Shown here piece after piece: positions 44,110-55,940 of a stretch of 64,000 bases of DNA (positions are counted from its first letter, which is position 1; each line of letters starts with the position of its first letter). The position numbers and the translations under genes are program-made. Source of the DNA: Papilionanthe hookeriana x Papilionanthe teres (Eukaryota; Streptophyta; Magnoliopsida; Asparagales; Orchidaceae); contig CM040427.1 of NCBI GenBank assembly GCA_022702705.1, forward strand, positions 19,925,625-19,989,624, in the 5' to 3' direction. The notes under the pieces were generated by a model. It saw nothing but the letters and a program-made list of their open reading frames with translations. It ran no database searches and was not told the origin of the DNA.

Positions 44110-45236
44110 GGTTGGGTGACCAGTCCTAGGGAGACTTGTAAGAGAAAAGAAGAGATTCAAAGGAACTTCAAGGGTTTGGTGGAGAGGAACTTGAGATAAG
44201 TTTTTATCTTTGTACTTCATTTGGCTTTAATTGAGAGTTCTTGTGTTTCTACTTGATTTCGACTTTTAAAATTACTTATTGTTGCATTTTCTCCATGGAT
44301 TCTGAGTAGTTTCTTTAACTTAATCCTTAAAATGAAAAGTAATTAAGTTTTTTATGGAAGTTGTGGAATTATTGATCTTTAATGTTGGAATAAGTTTTGT
44401 CAATTTAATCCTTGCAATTCAATTACTTCTTGATTTAGCTAATTAAGATGTCAACATTTGTTGTGAGAACTTGTAAGATCCTTGTAGGTATTTTCTCAGT
44501 CAATAGTTGGTAGGAATCACATGAGATTGTATGGTTGAGAAAGTAATTCATATAATTTTGTGCAAATGAAAAGGGAAATATACTTTGATAGGTGTAAAAT
44601 TAGAGGACTTTAAGGTGACAGACTAAAGCCCCATAATTTGGTTTATTATTTCAAGTTTTGATGCTAGATGTTAGCCTCCAGGTGGAGGGAAAGGAGGGAA
44701 CTCTAGAGTGAGAGCTAATATCTTCCCTACCTAACCTGTCTTCAAAACTATTCGAACTTTAAACTAGCCTGATGTTCTTTATAGCAACTCTAGTAAGGTT
44801 AACGAATAATATTACTCCTTTTTAGCACAACACATTTTGAATACTTCAACAACATAACTCATGTACTTATTACTTATTCATGATAAGGAAAAAAGATATT
44901 TTCATTTATACCTCTCTAAATCTTACAAAAATCTTATTATAATTAGTTAATTGTTCACTTTATTTCATAATATAAGAAAATACCAAAAAGAATCGTATTT
45001 TCAAGTTTTTCTAGTATCTGAAACTGTTTAAGTCAGTGACTTTTTTTAAATAGATTTCATGATCAAATTCCTTATAATTTTTAAATATCAAAAAATTTCC
45101 CTATGGGATCGATATTTCGGAGCTTAATAAAAAATTTTTATATTACTTGATAACGATACGTATACATGCGCAGAATCCTTAAATTAAGTAAAAATATAAA
45201 ACATATTACCACAAGTATAATTATCATCAGGGTTCA
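44110..45236 (+). repeat. Truncated 5' LTR of element F
   Basis: Plus-oriented LTR, the mirror image of the D and E LTRs (for example 'caaaggaacttcaagggttt' at 44,158 against the complement of 40,865-40,890). It ends GGTTCA at 45,236 before the PBS. The U3 part is missing at the head-to-head junction with E. The shared LTR end block is at about 45,108-45,180 in complement. Confidence 0.72.
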
Positions 45237-45241
45237 AGTCT

Positions 45242-45260
45242 TTGGCGCCGTTACCACGGA
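45242..45260 (+). other. Primer-binding site of element F
   Basis: TTGGCGCCGTTACCACGGA, five bases after the LTR, is close to the tRNA-Asp-type Athila PBS. Confidence 0.75.
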
Positions 45261-45517
45261 AATTTTCTTTTAATTGGATTTGAATTGAAAAGAAAAATTA
45301 AAAGAAACTTTCAAAAAAATAAAATTTCTATTTTAGAAAGTCTTATTTAAACCTTATTTATTTACTTGTGTTGAATTTTATTTTCATTGTTGTGTTGTAA
45401 TAGTTTATGCGAAGTTTAGGTTCTGAAAGACTTGTGCCCTACAATTCTGAATTAGAAAGAACTATTAGAAAAATTAAAAAAATTTAAAATACTAAAAAAA
45501 TTAAAAAATTTCAAGAA

Positions 45518-46190
45518 ATGACAAATCAAAATAATCAAAATGCTAAAATTCATCAAGAATTTAGACCCTTAAGAGATTAAGCAAACTCTACAGTGGATGA
45601 ACTTCATGATAGTATTCAAAATCCTACTGTAGCTGCTGGTTCATTTGAACTTAAATCAACTATTATCCAAATGATATCAAATAATCAATTTGGAGGATTA
45701 CCAACTGAAGAACAAAATTTACATCTTATCATTTTTCTAGAATTGTGTGCTGCATTTAAAAATGATGGTGTTTTTGATGATGCTATTAGACTTAGGCTTT
45801 TTCCATTCTCACTTAGAGATAAGGTTAAGAAATGGTTGAATTCGTTAGCTCCTGGATCTATCAGAACTTGGGGTGATTTTTCATAGAAATTCCTTGCTAA
45901 ATATTTTCCACCATAAAAAACTGTGAAACTTAGAAATGATATTACATCTTTTTGTCAGTTTTAAGGGAAATCTATTTATGAAGCTTGGAACGATTTAAAA
46001 AACTCCTAAGAAAGTGTCCACACCATGTTGTGCCAGATTGGTTAATTATTCAAAATTTTTATATTGGATTAGCTTGATCTCTTAGATCTATTATCAATGC
46101 CGTTGTTGGTGGTTCATTGATGTCAAAACTATTTCATGAAGCTTATGCTTTAATTGAAGAAATGACTACTAATAATTTTCAATGAGCTTC
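45518..46190 (+). pseudogene. Gag of element F, 5' part
   Basis: The ATG at 45,518 (MTNQNNQNAKIHQEF) is followed by a stop after about 20 codons, then the Athila gag core: TVDELHDSIQNP, FELKSTIIQMISNNQFGG, IRLRLFPFSLRDKVKKWLNSL, GSIRTWGD. Further stops lie at about 45,884, 45,913 and 45,961. It breaks off at 46,190 in the EEMTTNNFQ region where element G is inserted; the next residues are found at 54,409. Confidence 0.82.
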
Positions 46191-48036
46191 TGAAGCGACT
46201 TTTTTATATGAAAGAATTTATGAAACCAGATTTATATATTTATAATGATTTTGTAAAGTCACAATTTTAAACGCAAGCATACGTATTGCTCAAGTAATAC
46301 AGGGCTCTAGTGGAGTCCCGTTTATCGATCCCACAGGGAAGCGAGGTAAGAGGTCCTTTGTTAAATTCTAGTTCACTACTATTAGAATTTAGTTTGGAAG
46401 GTCGATATAAGTGGTTTTTTAACAACTACTCTTAAAGGTAAATCTTAATTTTAAAAAAACTAATAACTACTTCTAAAGGAAAATATTAATACTAAAGATA
46501 ACCCTTTACGGATAAATTGGTTTTGAGAATTTTGAGATACTAAAACTACTATTCTCAAGTAATGAATTGGATAATGCAAAGAAATGAGATGCATTAATTA
46601 TTGTATGTGCCAAATAGGAAAAATCCTATTCTTTACCCTATTCCAAGTTCATAAAGAACATTGGCTAATCCTAGGTTTAGTCTCTAAATCTGTGGTTAGG
46701 CTGGGAGGTCCCTTCGCCTGAAGGCTAACTCTCGCTTTAGTTTCCAAACACTAGGACCAAATTGGGGATTTTAGTCTGTCATCCTAAAATCTCCAATTCT
46801 ACTCCCATCAAAGTATATTTCCCTATTTATTTGTACTCAACTCCCATGAACTTCACCATCCATGGAGTTTGAATGTGGTTCCACTTTGTTGAGAATTACA
46901 TCGCCCTCTCGGATCATAGCGCAATTACAATGAATTTTAACACTACAACGAGCTCTTTTTGTAATGTAAATGAAGTGCAAGTAAAAACCATCACATTTAT
47001 AATTAAAATTCTTTTAGCAAGAATCACAATATCCCAAACATGAATCCTATTCATTGGAAAAAAAAGTAGAAAGAAAACAATGACATAATCTTCTTATGCC
47101 ACTATTTCCAAAGAAGAATAAAGAGTAAGAGAAAGACATCACAAAGCACGAGAAAAACACAACGAAAAACTTTATTTTTAAGCAAATCCACATAATAAGC
47201 GTTTACAAAATCATAAGATAATGAAGAAAAAAATACTTAGCTTTTTTCCCTTGAAAGAAAAAAGAAGATCTCTCCCACAAAGTCTCCCGCTGATCCATGC
47301 AATGCTAGAACCAACCCTTACAAATTCTCTCAATATACCCTCACCAATCTCTCCAAAAAGGTAGAAATCTATATTTCTACTCCTATTCTAAGATCTCTAA
47401 ACATTATCCACGTTTTTCCTAACATCTACCTCCCTTTTTTGGCTTTAAATTTGTTTTAAAATAGTGTAGGGACAAATTTCCCAAGAGGTGCTTGAAAAAA
47501 CCTTCTAAAAGCGTCCAATTTGACTTATATGGCCGATAAGAGCTTCGGCTCGGTCCGGTGCTGTCTGGGCGTTGTCACTATTTTCCATTGACTTTTTGTG
47601 CTTTCTAGATGCTGGCACGGTCCGACACTGGATAGGGCGCCGTCCATCGCCCTACTTTGCGCAGCTCCACCGTTTTGCTTCGTTTGACTCCATTTTAGCT
47701 CTGATTCGCTCCATTTCAGTTGCGTTGCTTTCCTAACAAATATCCTTACAAAATAAATATAAAAATAATCTTTCTTTAAAGTGTAATATCATTCAAAAGT
47801 ATGTAAGAAGTGTAAAAGAGATTAAGAAAAGAAAGACTTATCAAAATGTATCATGCCAAAATTTGTTTTTTTGCCCGTTTTTGCTCCAAATTGCACCATT
47901 TTTGTTTCCTTTTCTCCAAAAGCCATTTCTTGTACCTAAAATAAAAAAAATACAAAATACCTTCCTTTATTATGTAATATCATCAAAATTAGGTATGAAA
48001 TAGACATTAAAAAACTATTAAATTTTCAGTGGATCA
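46191..48036 (-). repeat. 3' LTR of element G
   Basis: This 1,846-bp LTR is collinear with 52,532-54,403. Plus-strand start TGAAGCGAC against TGATGTGAC in the other copy; end GTGGATCA. It contains the shared Athila LTR end block (46,272-46,340) and a CG-bearing stretch around 47,530-47,710. Confidence 0.88.
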
Positions 48037-50057
48037 AGATCCCCCAAACTTAATTATTACTTATCCTCAAGTAATTTAGTTAATACATAAAATAATGATC
48101 CACTAAAATGAAATTTATTTCTAAAATACCATGATTTTGACTTAGATAAATACATTAGTAAAATTTTCAAAAAGATCTTTGAATAATTCAAGTAAATTTT
48201 GTAGGTATAGGGCTATCAAGTCATCAAGTCTAAGAGTTCTAGCCTTCTATTCATTTAAAAAATGATTGTAGATTGTTATATTAAGATACTTAAAAGGATT
48301 ACATGACAAGAAGTTTATGAGAACACTACTAGTAAAGATACTAATCCATACATATAAGTTCAGGAAAGTAATTAAGTTCTTCCCTTTAGGTAGATCCAAG
48401 TGAAGCCAATTTTTTATTAGGCATCTCCTCAATCTTCTCCTCACTTTTTATTTTCACTTTTATTTTTCTTTTCTTTATTTTTTTCTTTTTTTAGGGATCA
48501 TTTTCAATCCCATTTTTTCACTTTTTTTTCTTTTGTTTTTTTTTATGTGAGGATTACTATATCTGGATAGCCTTTAATAATTTTGAACTTCATCCTTCTC
48601 ACCCTAAATTTGAAAATTACCACAATCCTTTACCTCATAGGAATTTCTTTAGCTTATTATTGATTCATCATAGAGTCCCAATCCATTCCTTTCACATAAA
48701 GTTTTAAGATTCTTAATATTTCAAACATACAGTTTTTCTTACTTTGAATAGCTGACTATAGTCCTATTCTCTTATACCAAATATCTTATCCTACAAAATT
48801 ACTTTTCATTACCAAAAACTTTCATTCAAGTCCACTAAAGTACTCAAATAAAATCAAAATACAATTAATTAAAATTGAGCTCTATCACAGGAAATCATGT
48901 TAATAATTTTGATAGACTTTTAAATAAGAACAACTAATAGTTACATCTTTCTCTCCCCAAACTTAAATTTTAAAATATTTTGCAATTAATTCCATAGAAT
49001 GTAGCAGGAAGAAAAAGTAAAGGTTGAATATACTTACTACTACAACATCTTATCAAATTCATATAGTGAGTTTAGCTTAAAACATGCTTGTAATAAAATT
49101 ACACTAAAAGGAAGCATTCTCACTTTAAAATTTTATTTTTCTTATTACCCCCAAATTTAATTTTTAACATATATAACATTTAGTACAGAAAATATAAACA
49201 GGAAAAAAAAATAGTTTAGAAATTATATCTACCACAAATGTCTATAAAAAAAATCTGCAAGTACTAATCAGGACAGAACAACATGCAGCAGAAAGTAAAT
49301 CTAAACTAAGCATGCCATAGTGAAATTCACTAAATAAAAGTTTAACTAGCACAATAGGTATCAACATGATAATATAAAAATGTTTTTCAAGTCTTATATA
49401 AAATTGTAACACAAAAATAAACACACATAATAAATGAGTTCAATTCTTCAATTAACTCATCAGATCTCACTACTTACCTCCAATTTATAACGGAATCACT
49501 ACACTAATAAATCAGGTAATTTTTTAAAATGATTTTATATATTATAATCCCAAAGATAAGATTATTCCTGGTATATTGGCTCCCAGGCACCAATCTCAAG
49601 CATCATCTAATCCCTTTAATTAAGCACCTCTAACAGTTATAAATCGTAGTGTAAGATCATCCTAATGTTATTCATCAAATAGGTTCACGACTCCTACCAA
49701 ATGAAAGAAAAGTTAGAGAATGAAAGTAACAAAATTGAGATAAACTGTCATTGTTCAAATTCATGATGTCTCTTGTAAAACTCAAGTCTGAGTAAGATCC
49801 GAGTTAGTGAACTCGTCAATCTAACTACTACAAGAGAACATACAAATCTAACCATAATAAGAAGTTAAGGAATCACCTCCCTCATGACACAAAAAGATCA
49901 AATTAAACCACTAACAATCCAAACATCTACCAATAAATAATCAAACTGATCAATCCATAATGACACATAAAGATCAAGTCAATCCACTCTAAAGCAAACA
50001 CAATACAATACTAACAATCATGACTTCCAAGCATACTAAATCAGAGCACACTGATAA
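48037..50057 (-). other. 3' non-coding region and PPT of element G
   Basis: The PPT (minus AAGTTTGGGGGATCT, 48,037-48,051) abuts the 3' LTR. Above it lies about 2 kb of AT-rich sequence with a pyrimidine-rich tract at 48,440-48,545 and no gene; no trace of the env-position ORFs of element D was recognised. Confidence 0.65.
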
Positions 50058-50110
50058 CAATGGGTTACCTCCCATAAAGAGATTGGTTTTAATATCGCGT
50101 GCCTGACAAA
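50058..50110 (-). other. Conserved post-pol motif in element G
   Basis: Plus-strand 'gggttacctcccataaagag' followed by 'attggttttaatatcgcgt' and 'gcctgaca' corresponds to 34,388-34,440 of element D. In G it follows gag directly, marking where pol has been removed. Confidence 0.6.
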
Positions 50111-50282
50111 TGATTCCTCCTGAATCAAAATTCCAATTAAGTAATCCTCGATCAATCACCTAATATTTTCCAAATCAAAGGATTTCTACAAGATTTTTAA
50201 ATTTTAATTTTTCATTCAGCTCTTCCTTTTAAGACTGATTTATATCATTGTTCATCATATTTCTTTCTAGGTCCAATATTCT

Positions 50283-52177
50283 TCAATTGATTTTATGAAT
50301 TTTCATAGTAATATAATCCTTAAAATTTATAAGAAATGGATCTCTATATGATAATTCAAGATCTCTTAAATTTTGGATCTCATTCTCTCTGCATAGTTCA
50401 TATTCTAGATCAAATTCTTCAATGTCACTCTTCTGTTTCAAGTTATCTTCTAATTCTTTCCCTTGATAATTATTAAATGATGGAGGTGGTTTCTCTATAT
50501 CCATCTTCGTTGAGGAAATATGATTTTCTATTTCCTTAGGAATTTCTTCCAATGGTCTTTCAATATCCTTATCCTCTTTTCTTAACTCAATGTTCTTTTG
50601 AAATATATCCTCAAATTCTCTTTCAAGTCTTAGTTCAATATCTTTATCTTGTTAATTATTCAATTCAAGTGTTTCTTGTGATTGAGTCGAATCTAAAAAT
50701 ATAAAGACTGGTAGTCCATCTTAAGTTTATTAGATGTTTCAACAGATAGAATTAAAAGTTCATTATTTTTTATAGCATCCATCATTTCACACCTCTCCTA
50801 ATCATACATATAGTCTTCTTTAAATAACGTTTTCAAATCATCATTAAAGTCCATTTCGATCTCATCTGTTACCTTACTTTCAAAACTTTTTTTTGGAAAT
50901 GGTCTTTATTTAGATAATCAATTTCATTTATCCAAAAATAATCATCATCTTTTCTCTTAGCTAGATCATTTTTGTTCTCTTTAAGTTTTATCTCAGTGTT
51001 GCTAGGAAGTTTTCCTTAAGGTTTGTTGCTAAGTGAATTAGCAATTTGTCCAAGTTAATTCTCTATGTTTCTAATCGCAACATTTTGACTTTGCAATTGG
51101 TTTCTTATTTGCAATACCACTTATTCTATAGACATATTCTCATCATCAAATTGTTGATTATTGTTAGAGTCCAGTGGATATGAAGGTCTATAACTTGTTT
51201 TACCCTGACTATTCCAACTTCCATTAGGATTTGCATGATTGTTTTCCCATTGTTGGTTTCCACCCTCAGTAGTATGATTCCAGTTAAAATTAGGATGGTT
51301 CTTCCAACCTGGGTTGTAAAAGTTAGAATACGGGTTGTTTATGGTATTTAAAGTCTCATATAAAAAGTTGTAATCAATGATATGCCCTAATGAACTTTCC
51401 TCACTTACAGGATTCCATTGAGGCTAGTTCATTCCAAATTGGTCCAACTTCTTTGATATTGTAGCAACGTGAGATGCAAGAATTGCATTCGCATCTGTAT
51501 CATGAACACTAGCTACATTTTTATGATTTACCCTTGCAGAGGGCCACTGACATTCATTTGTAGTCATTTCTTCAATTAATGAACCACCAGCAACAACATC
51601 AATAATGGACCTAAGGGATCCTACTAATCCATTATAAAAAGTTTGAATGATTAACCAATCTGGCAGTGCATGATGTGGACACTTTCTTAGGAGTTCCTTA
51701 AATCTTTCCCAGGCTTCATATATTGATTCCCCTTCATACTGATAACATGAAATAATATTGTTTCTAAGTTTAGTAGTCCTTGAAGGTGGAAAAAACTTAG
51801 CTAGGAATTTCTGAGTTAACTCCTCCCAATTTTTAATAGAACCATGTGCTAATGAGTATAACCACATTTTAGCATTATCCCTTAGTGAGAAAGGAAAAAG
51901 CCTTAGCCTAACAACATCGTCTGACATGTCGTTATAACGAAATGTTGCACAAAGTTCTATAAATTAGATAAGGTAAATAGGGATCTTATGAAGGAGTTCC
52001 TCCAAACTGGTTGTTCTGCACAAGTTGAATAATCGCTGGATTTAGTTCAAACGAGTCAGCTTCTACGATAGGGTTTTGTATACTTGAGTGAATTACATCT
52101 ATCGTAGGGTTTACATAATCCCTCAATGATTTATGATGATTTTCCAAGTTATTATTTTGAATGTTTTTCATTTCCAT
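50283..52177 (-). pseudogene. Gag of element G
   Basis: Starts at minus ATG 52,177 (MEMKNIQNNNLENHHK). The first part has VIHSSIQNPIVEADSFELNP and VQNNQFGGTPS; after a frame break the core runs 51,927-51,424 with RLRLFPFSLRDNAKMWLYSL, FPPSRTTKLRNNI, YQYEGESIYEAWERFKELLR and ISKKLDQFGMN. Then follows an Asn/Trp/Tyr-rich region (FNWNHTTEGGNQQW) and an acidic/Pro-rich C-terminal piece (50,552-50,283: MDIEKPPPSFNNYQGKEL). The best preserved gag of the Athila copies here, with only a few stops. Confidence 0.85.
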
Positions 52178-52507
52178 TTCTAGTTTTTCAAGTCCTTTCT
52201 ATTTTTTGATTTTCTTCCATTTTTCTAACTCGGGACCATAAGGTACAAGTCCTACAGATCCTTTATTTTGCATACATAACACAACAAACAATACATTAAT
52301 AATAAAACAAATAAAATGAAAAATATATTTTCATCAACAAAACAAATATTTTCATAAACACCTTATTTTTCACACAAACTGTTTTTTCACAATACTTTTT
52401 CATACCAAAAACACATATCATATAAAAATAATTTTACGACACTAAAGTTTTCCAATTCTAAGAAAAATTACATCAACTAAAATTCTCCTAAAATTCTTAC
52501 CGAAGCT

Positions 52508-52531
52508 TCCCCGGTAATGGCACAAAAAAAT
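52508..52531 (-). other. Primer-binding site of element G
   Basis: Minus-strand TGTGCCATTACCGGGGA follows the 5' LTR after a short T-run; a variant of the tRNA-Asp-type Athila PBS. Confidence 0.7.
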
Positions 52532-54403
52532 TGATGTGACTTTTTTATATGCAAGAATTTATGAACCCAGATTTATATATTTATAATGATTTTTTAAAGT
52601 CACAATTTCAAACACAAGTATATGTATCGCTCAAGTAATACAGGGCTCTAGTGGAGTCCCGTTTATCGATCTCACGGGGAAGCGAGGTAAGAGGTCCTTA
52701 GTCAAATTCTAGTCTACTACTATTAGACTTTAGTTTGGAAGGTCGATATAAGTGATTTTTTAAGAACTACTCTTAAAGGTAAATCTTAATTTTAAAATAA
52801 CTAATAACTACTCCTAACAAAAAATGTTAATACTAAAGATAACCCTTTCTAGATAAATTGGTTTTAAGAATTTTAAGATAATAAAAACTACTTTTCTCGA
52901 GTAATGAATTGGATAATGTAAAGGAATGAGATGCAATAAATATTGTATGTTCCAAATAGGAACAATCCTATTCTTTACCCTCTTCCGAGTGCATAAAGAA
53001 CATTGGCTAATCCTAGGTTTAGTCCCTAAATCCGTGGTTAGGCTGAGAGGATACTGGCTCTCACTCCAGAGCTCCTACTTCCCTTTGCCTGAAGGCTAAC
53101 TCTTGCTTTAGTTTCCAAACACTAGGACCAAATTGAGGATTTTAGTCTGTCACCCTAAAAACTCCAATTCTATGCCCATCAAAGTATATTTTCCTATTTA
53201 TTTGCACTCAACCCCCATGAACTTCACCATCCGTGGAATTTGAATGTGGTTCCACTTTGTTGAGAATTACACCGCCCTCTCGTATCATAGCGCAATTACA
53301 ATGAATTTTAACACTACAACGAGCTCTTTTTGTAATGTACATGAAATGCAAGTAAATACCATCACATTTATAATTAAACTTCTTTTAGCAAGCATCCAAA
53401 TATCCTAAACATGAATCCTACTCATTGGAAAAGAAAAGTAGAAAGAAAACAATGGCATAATCTTCACACGCTACTATTTCCAAAGAAGAAGAAAGAGTAA
53501 GAGAAAGACATCAGAACACACAAAGAAAACACAACAAAAAACTTCATTTCAAAGCAAATTCACATAATAAGTGTTTACAAAATTATAAGATAATGAATAA
53601 CATAATACTTAGTTTTTTCACCTTGAAAGAAATAAGAAGTTCTCTCCCACAAAGTCTCTCGCTAATTATTGTAATGCTAGTACCAACCCTTAAAAATTCT
53701 CTCAAAATCCCCTCGCCAATCTCTCCAAATATGTAGAAATCTATATTTCTACTCATATTCTAAGATCTCTAAACATTATCCACATTTTTCCTAACATCTA
53801 CCTCCCTTTTAGGCTTCAAATTCGCTTTAAAATAGTTAGGGATGAATTTCCCAAGAGGTGCTAGAAGAAACCTTCCAAAAAGCGTCTAGATTCAACGTAG
53901 ATGACCAATAACCGCTTCTGGAATGGTTCAGCGCTGTCTGACACTATTTTCTATTGGATTTTCATGGTTTCTAGATATTCGCATGGTTCGGTGCTAAATA
54001 GGGCGTCGTCCGGCACCCTACTCTGTGCAGCTCCACCGTTTTGCTTCGTTTGGCTTCGTTTCAGCTTCGATTCGCTCCATTTTAGTTGTGTAGCGTTCAT
54101 AATAGATACCACTACAAAATAAGCATAAAAATAACCTTTATTTAAAGTGTAATCTCATTCAAAAATATACAAGAAGTGTAAAAAGATTAAGTAAAGAAAG
54201 ACTTATCAAAATGTACCAGGCCAAAATTTACTTTTTTTGCTCATTTTTGCTTCAAATTGCACCATTTTTGTTTCATTTTCTCCAAAAGCCATTTCTTGTA
54301 CCTAAAACAAAAAAACATACAAAATACCTTCCTTTATAGTGCAATATCATCAAAAATAGGTATGAAATAGACATTAAAAAGCTATCAAATTTTTAGTGGA
54401 ACA
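52532..54403 (-). repeat. 5' LTR of element G
   Basis: This 1,872-bp LTR pairs with 46,191-48,036. Plus-strand start TGATGTGAC, end GTGGAACA. A plus-strand open frame at 53,901-54,122 in its CG-bearing part runs against the element and is not considered a gene. Confidence 0.88.
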
Positions 54404-54408
54404 TCTTA

Positions 54409-55340
54409 TGAAAGGGTGCATCCTAAAAATGTAACCAATATTCATGAATCTGAAGATTTTGCATTGTTAGCAAATCAAGTTGCTATAGTTTCAAGGAAGA
54501 TAGACCAATTTGTAATGAATCTTTCTGAACCAATTCCAATGATTGAAGTGAATTCATTAGGCCAAATGGTAGATTCTCAAATATCAATAGAGACTTTAAA
54601 TGCTTTGAAAAATAAGTTAAATAACCCATATTCAAACTACTAAAACCCAGGTTGGAAAAAAAATCCTAACTTTAATTGGAATAACAATTCAGTTGGTATT
54701 AATCATCAATGGGGGAACAACCAAGTAAACCCATTGGGGAACTGGAACAACCAAGGTAATAATAATTATAGACCTACTTATTCTCCAGGTTTTAACAATA
54801 ACCCATAATTTAAGGATTATAAGGTGTCTATAGATGAAGTGGTGTTACAAATGAGAAATCAGTTACAAAGTCAAGGAGTTGCAATTACAAAATTGAGATT
54901 CAGTTGAGGCAAATTGTAAATTCATTAAGTAAAAGAACCCAAGGAACACTTCCTTGTAATACAGAAGTAAATCAAAAAGACAAGAATAAAGAGTAAATAA
55001 AGGTTGTTCAACTTAGAAGTGCAAGAGAGTTGGAAGGTAGAACTAAAAAAATAGATTGAAGTAGAGAGAGAAGAAATTGAAAAACCTAAAGAAGATTCTC
55101 TAAAATGTTTTGAGAGACATATTTCTCCACTTAAAATTTATTTAGAACAACCACCACCTCATCCATGTCCTCAGAGACTTTGTCAAGAAAAGTTGGATAA
55201 AAAATTTTCAAAATTTCTAGAAATATTTAAAAAGTTTACTATTAATATTCATTTTGCAGAAGCTTTCGAACAAACGCCAGGCTATGTGAAGTTCATGAAA
55301 GATATTCTTAACAAAAAAGAAAGTTTGAAGGTAATGAGAC
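54409..55340 (+). pseudogene. Gag of element F, 3' part
   Basis: Continues the frame broken at 46,190: GAAAGGGTGCATCC reads ERVHP, then NVTNIHESEDFALLANQVA, VSRKIDQFVMNL and a Gln/Asn/Trp-rich segment (GWKKNPNFNWNNN-like, with frame breaks). After that come the Lys/Glu-rich C-terminal part and PPPHPCPQRLCQEKLDKKF-like sequence near 55,150-55,205. Stops are at 54,643 and several further places. Confidence 0.78.
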
Positions 55341-55940
55341 AGTTGCACTTAGTGAGGAGTGCAGTGTTATAATTCAGAAAAACTTCCTGAAAGCTTAAAG
55401 ATCTTTGATGTTTACAATTCAATGTGTGATAAGAGACAGATTTTTTGGGAAAGCTTTATGTGATTTATCTGCAAGTATTAACCTTATGCCATTATCTATA
55501 TTTAATATACTAGGATTATGAGAAATATCCCCTACAACTGTAACCCTGCAATTAACAGTTCGTTCTTTAACATATCCTAACGGAGTTGTAGAAGATGTTT
55601 TGGTAAAAGTGGATCGATTTATCTTTCTTATTGATTTCATTATGTTAGATATGGAGGAAGATAAAGAGATACTATTATTTTGGGGATACCTTTTCTAGCT
55701 ACAGGAAGGCAATAATAGATGTGTAAAAGGGGAATTAACTATGTGTGCTTAATGATCAAACAATTTCTTTTAATATTTTAAAATCAATGAAATACCCTGT
55801 TAAAGGTAAAGATGATGAATGCTTCTAGTTGGATGTAATGAGATATCTTAGTGAATGCTATTTCAAAAGAACTTATGAAGTGAATACCAAAATGAAAGAA
55901 TTGGAGCACAAATAAGAAGAGGAATTTGAGCATTTTAATG
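55341..55940 (+). pseudogene. Protease region of element F
   Basis: The plus-strand frame shows FGKALCDLSASINLMPLSIF: the Athila protease active-site region with DLSA in place of DLGA (55,460-55,475). Then TTVTLQLTVRSLTYPNGVVEDVLVKVDRFIFLIDF and a degraded ILGRPFLA segment. Stops are present near 55,519 and 55,665. Confidence 0.72.

Larger units (their letters stand above)
46191..54403 (-). mobile_element. Element G: gag-only, non-autonomous Athila derivative
   Basis: 8,213 bp with LTRs at 46,191-48,036 and 52,532-54,403. On the minus strand: 5' LTR, PBS, gag, a conserved post-pol motif, non-coding region, PPT, 3' LTR. Protease, RT, RNase H and integrase are absent between gag (ending at 50,283) and the motif at 50,058-50,110. 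Target duplication GCTTC (46,186-46,190) / TCTTA (54,404-54,408) matches at three of five positions only, but joining the flanks there continues the gag of F in frame, which supports the boundaries. It would need proteins from a relative to move. Confidence 0.85.

Noticed and set aside
48037..50057. Possible env-position ORF in element G
   Set aside because: Searched by eye for LIPER, VVREFYANL and DWN-type motifs as in D; none seen on the minus strand.
53901..54122. 73-codon plus-strand frame in the G 5' LTR
   Set aside because: Antisense to the element, confined to an LTR and without similarity to known proteins.
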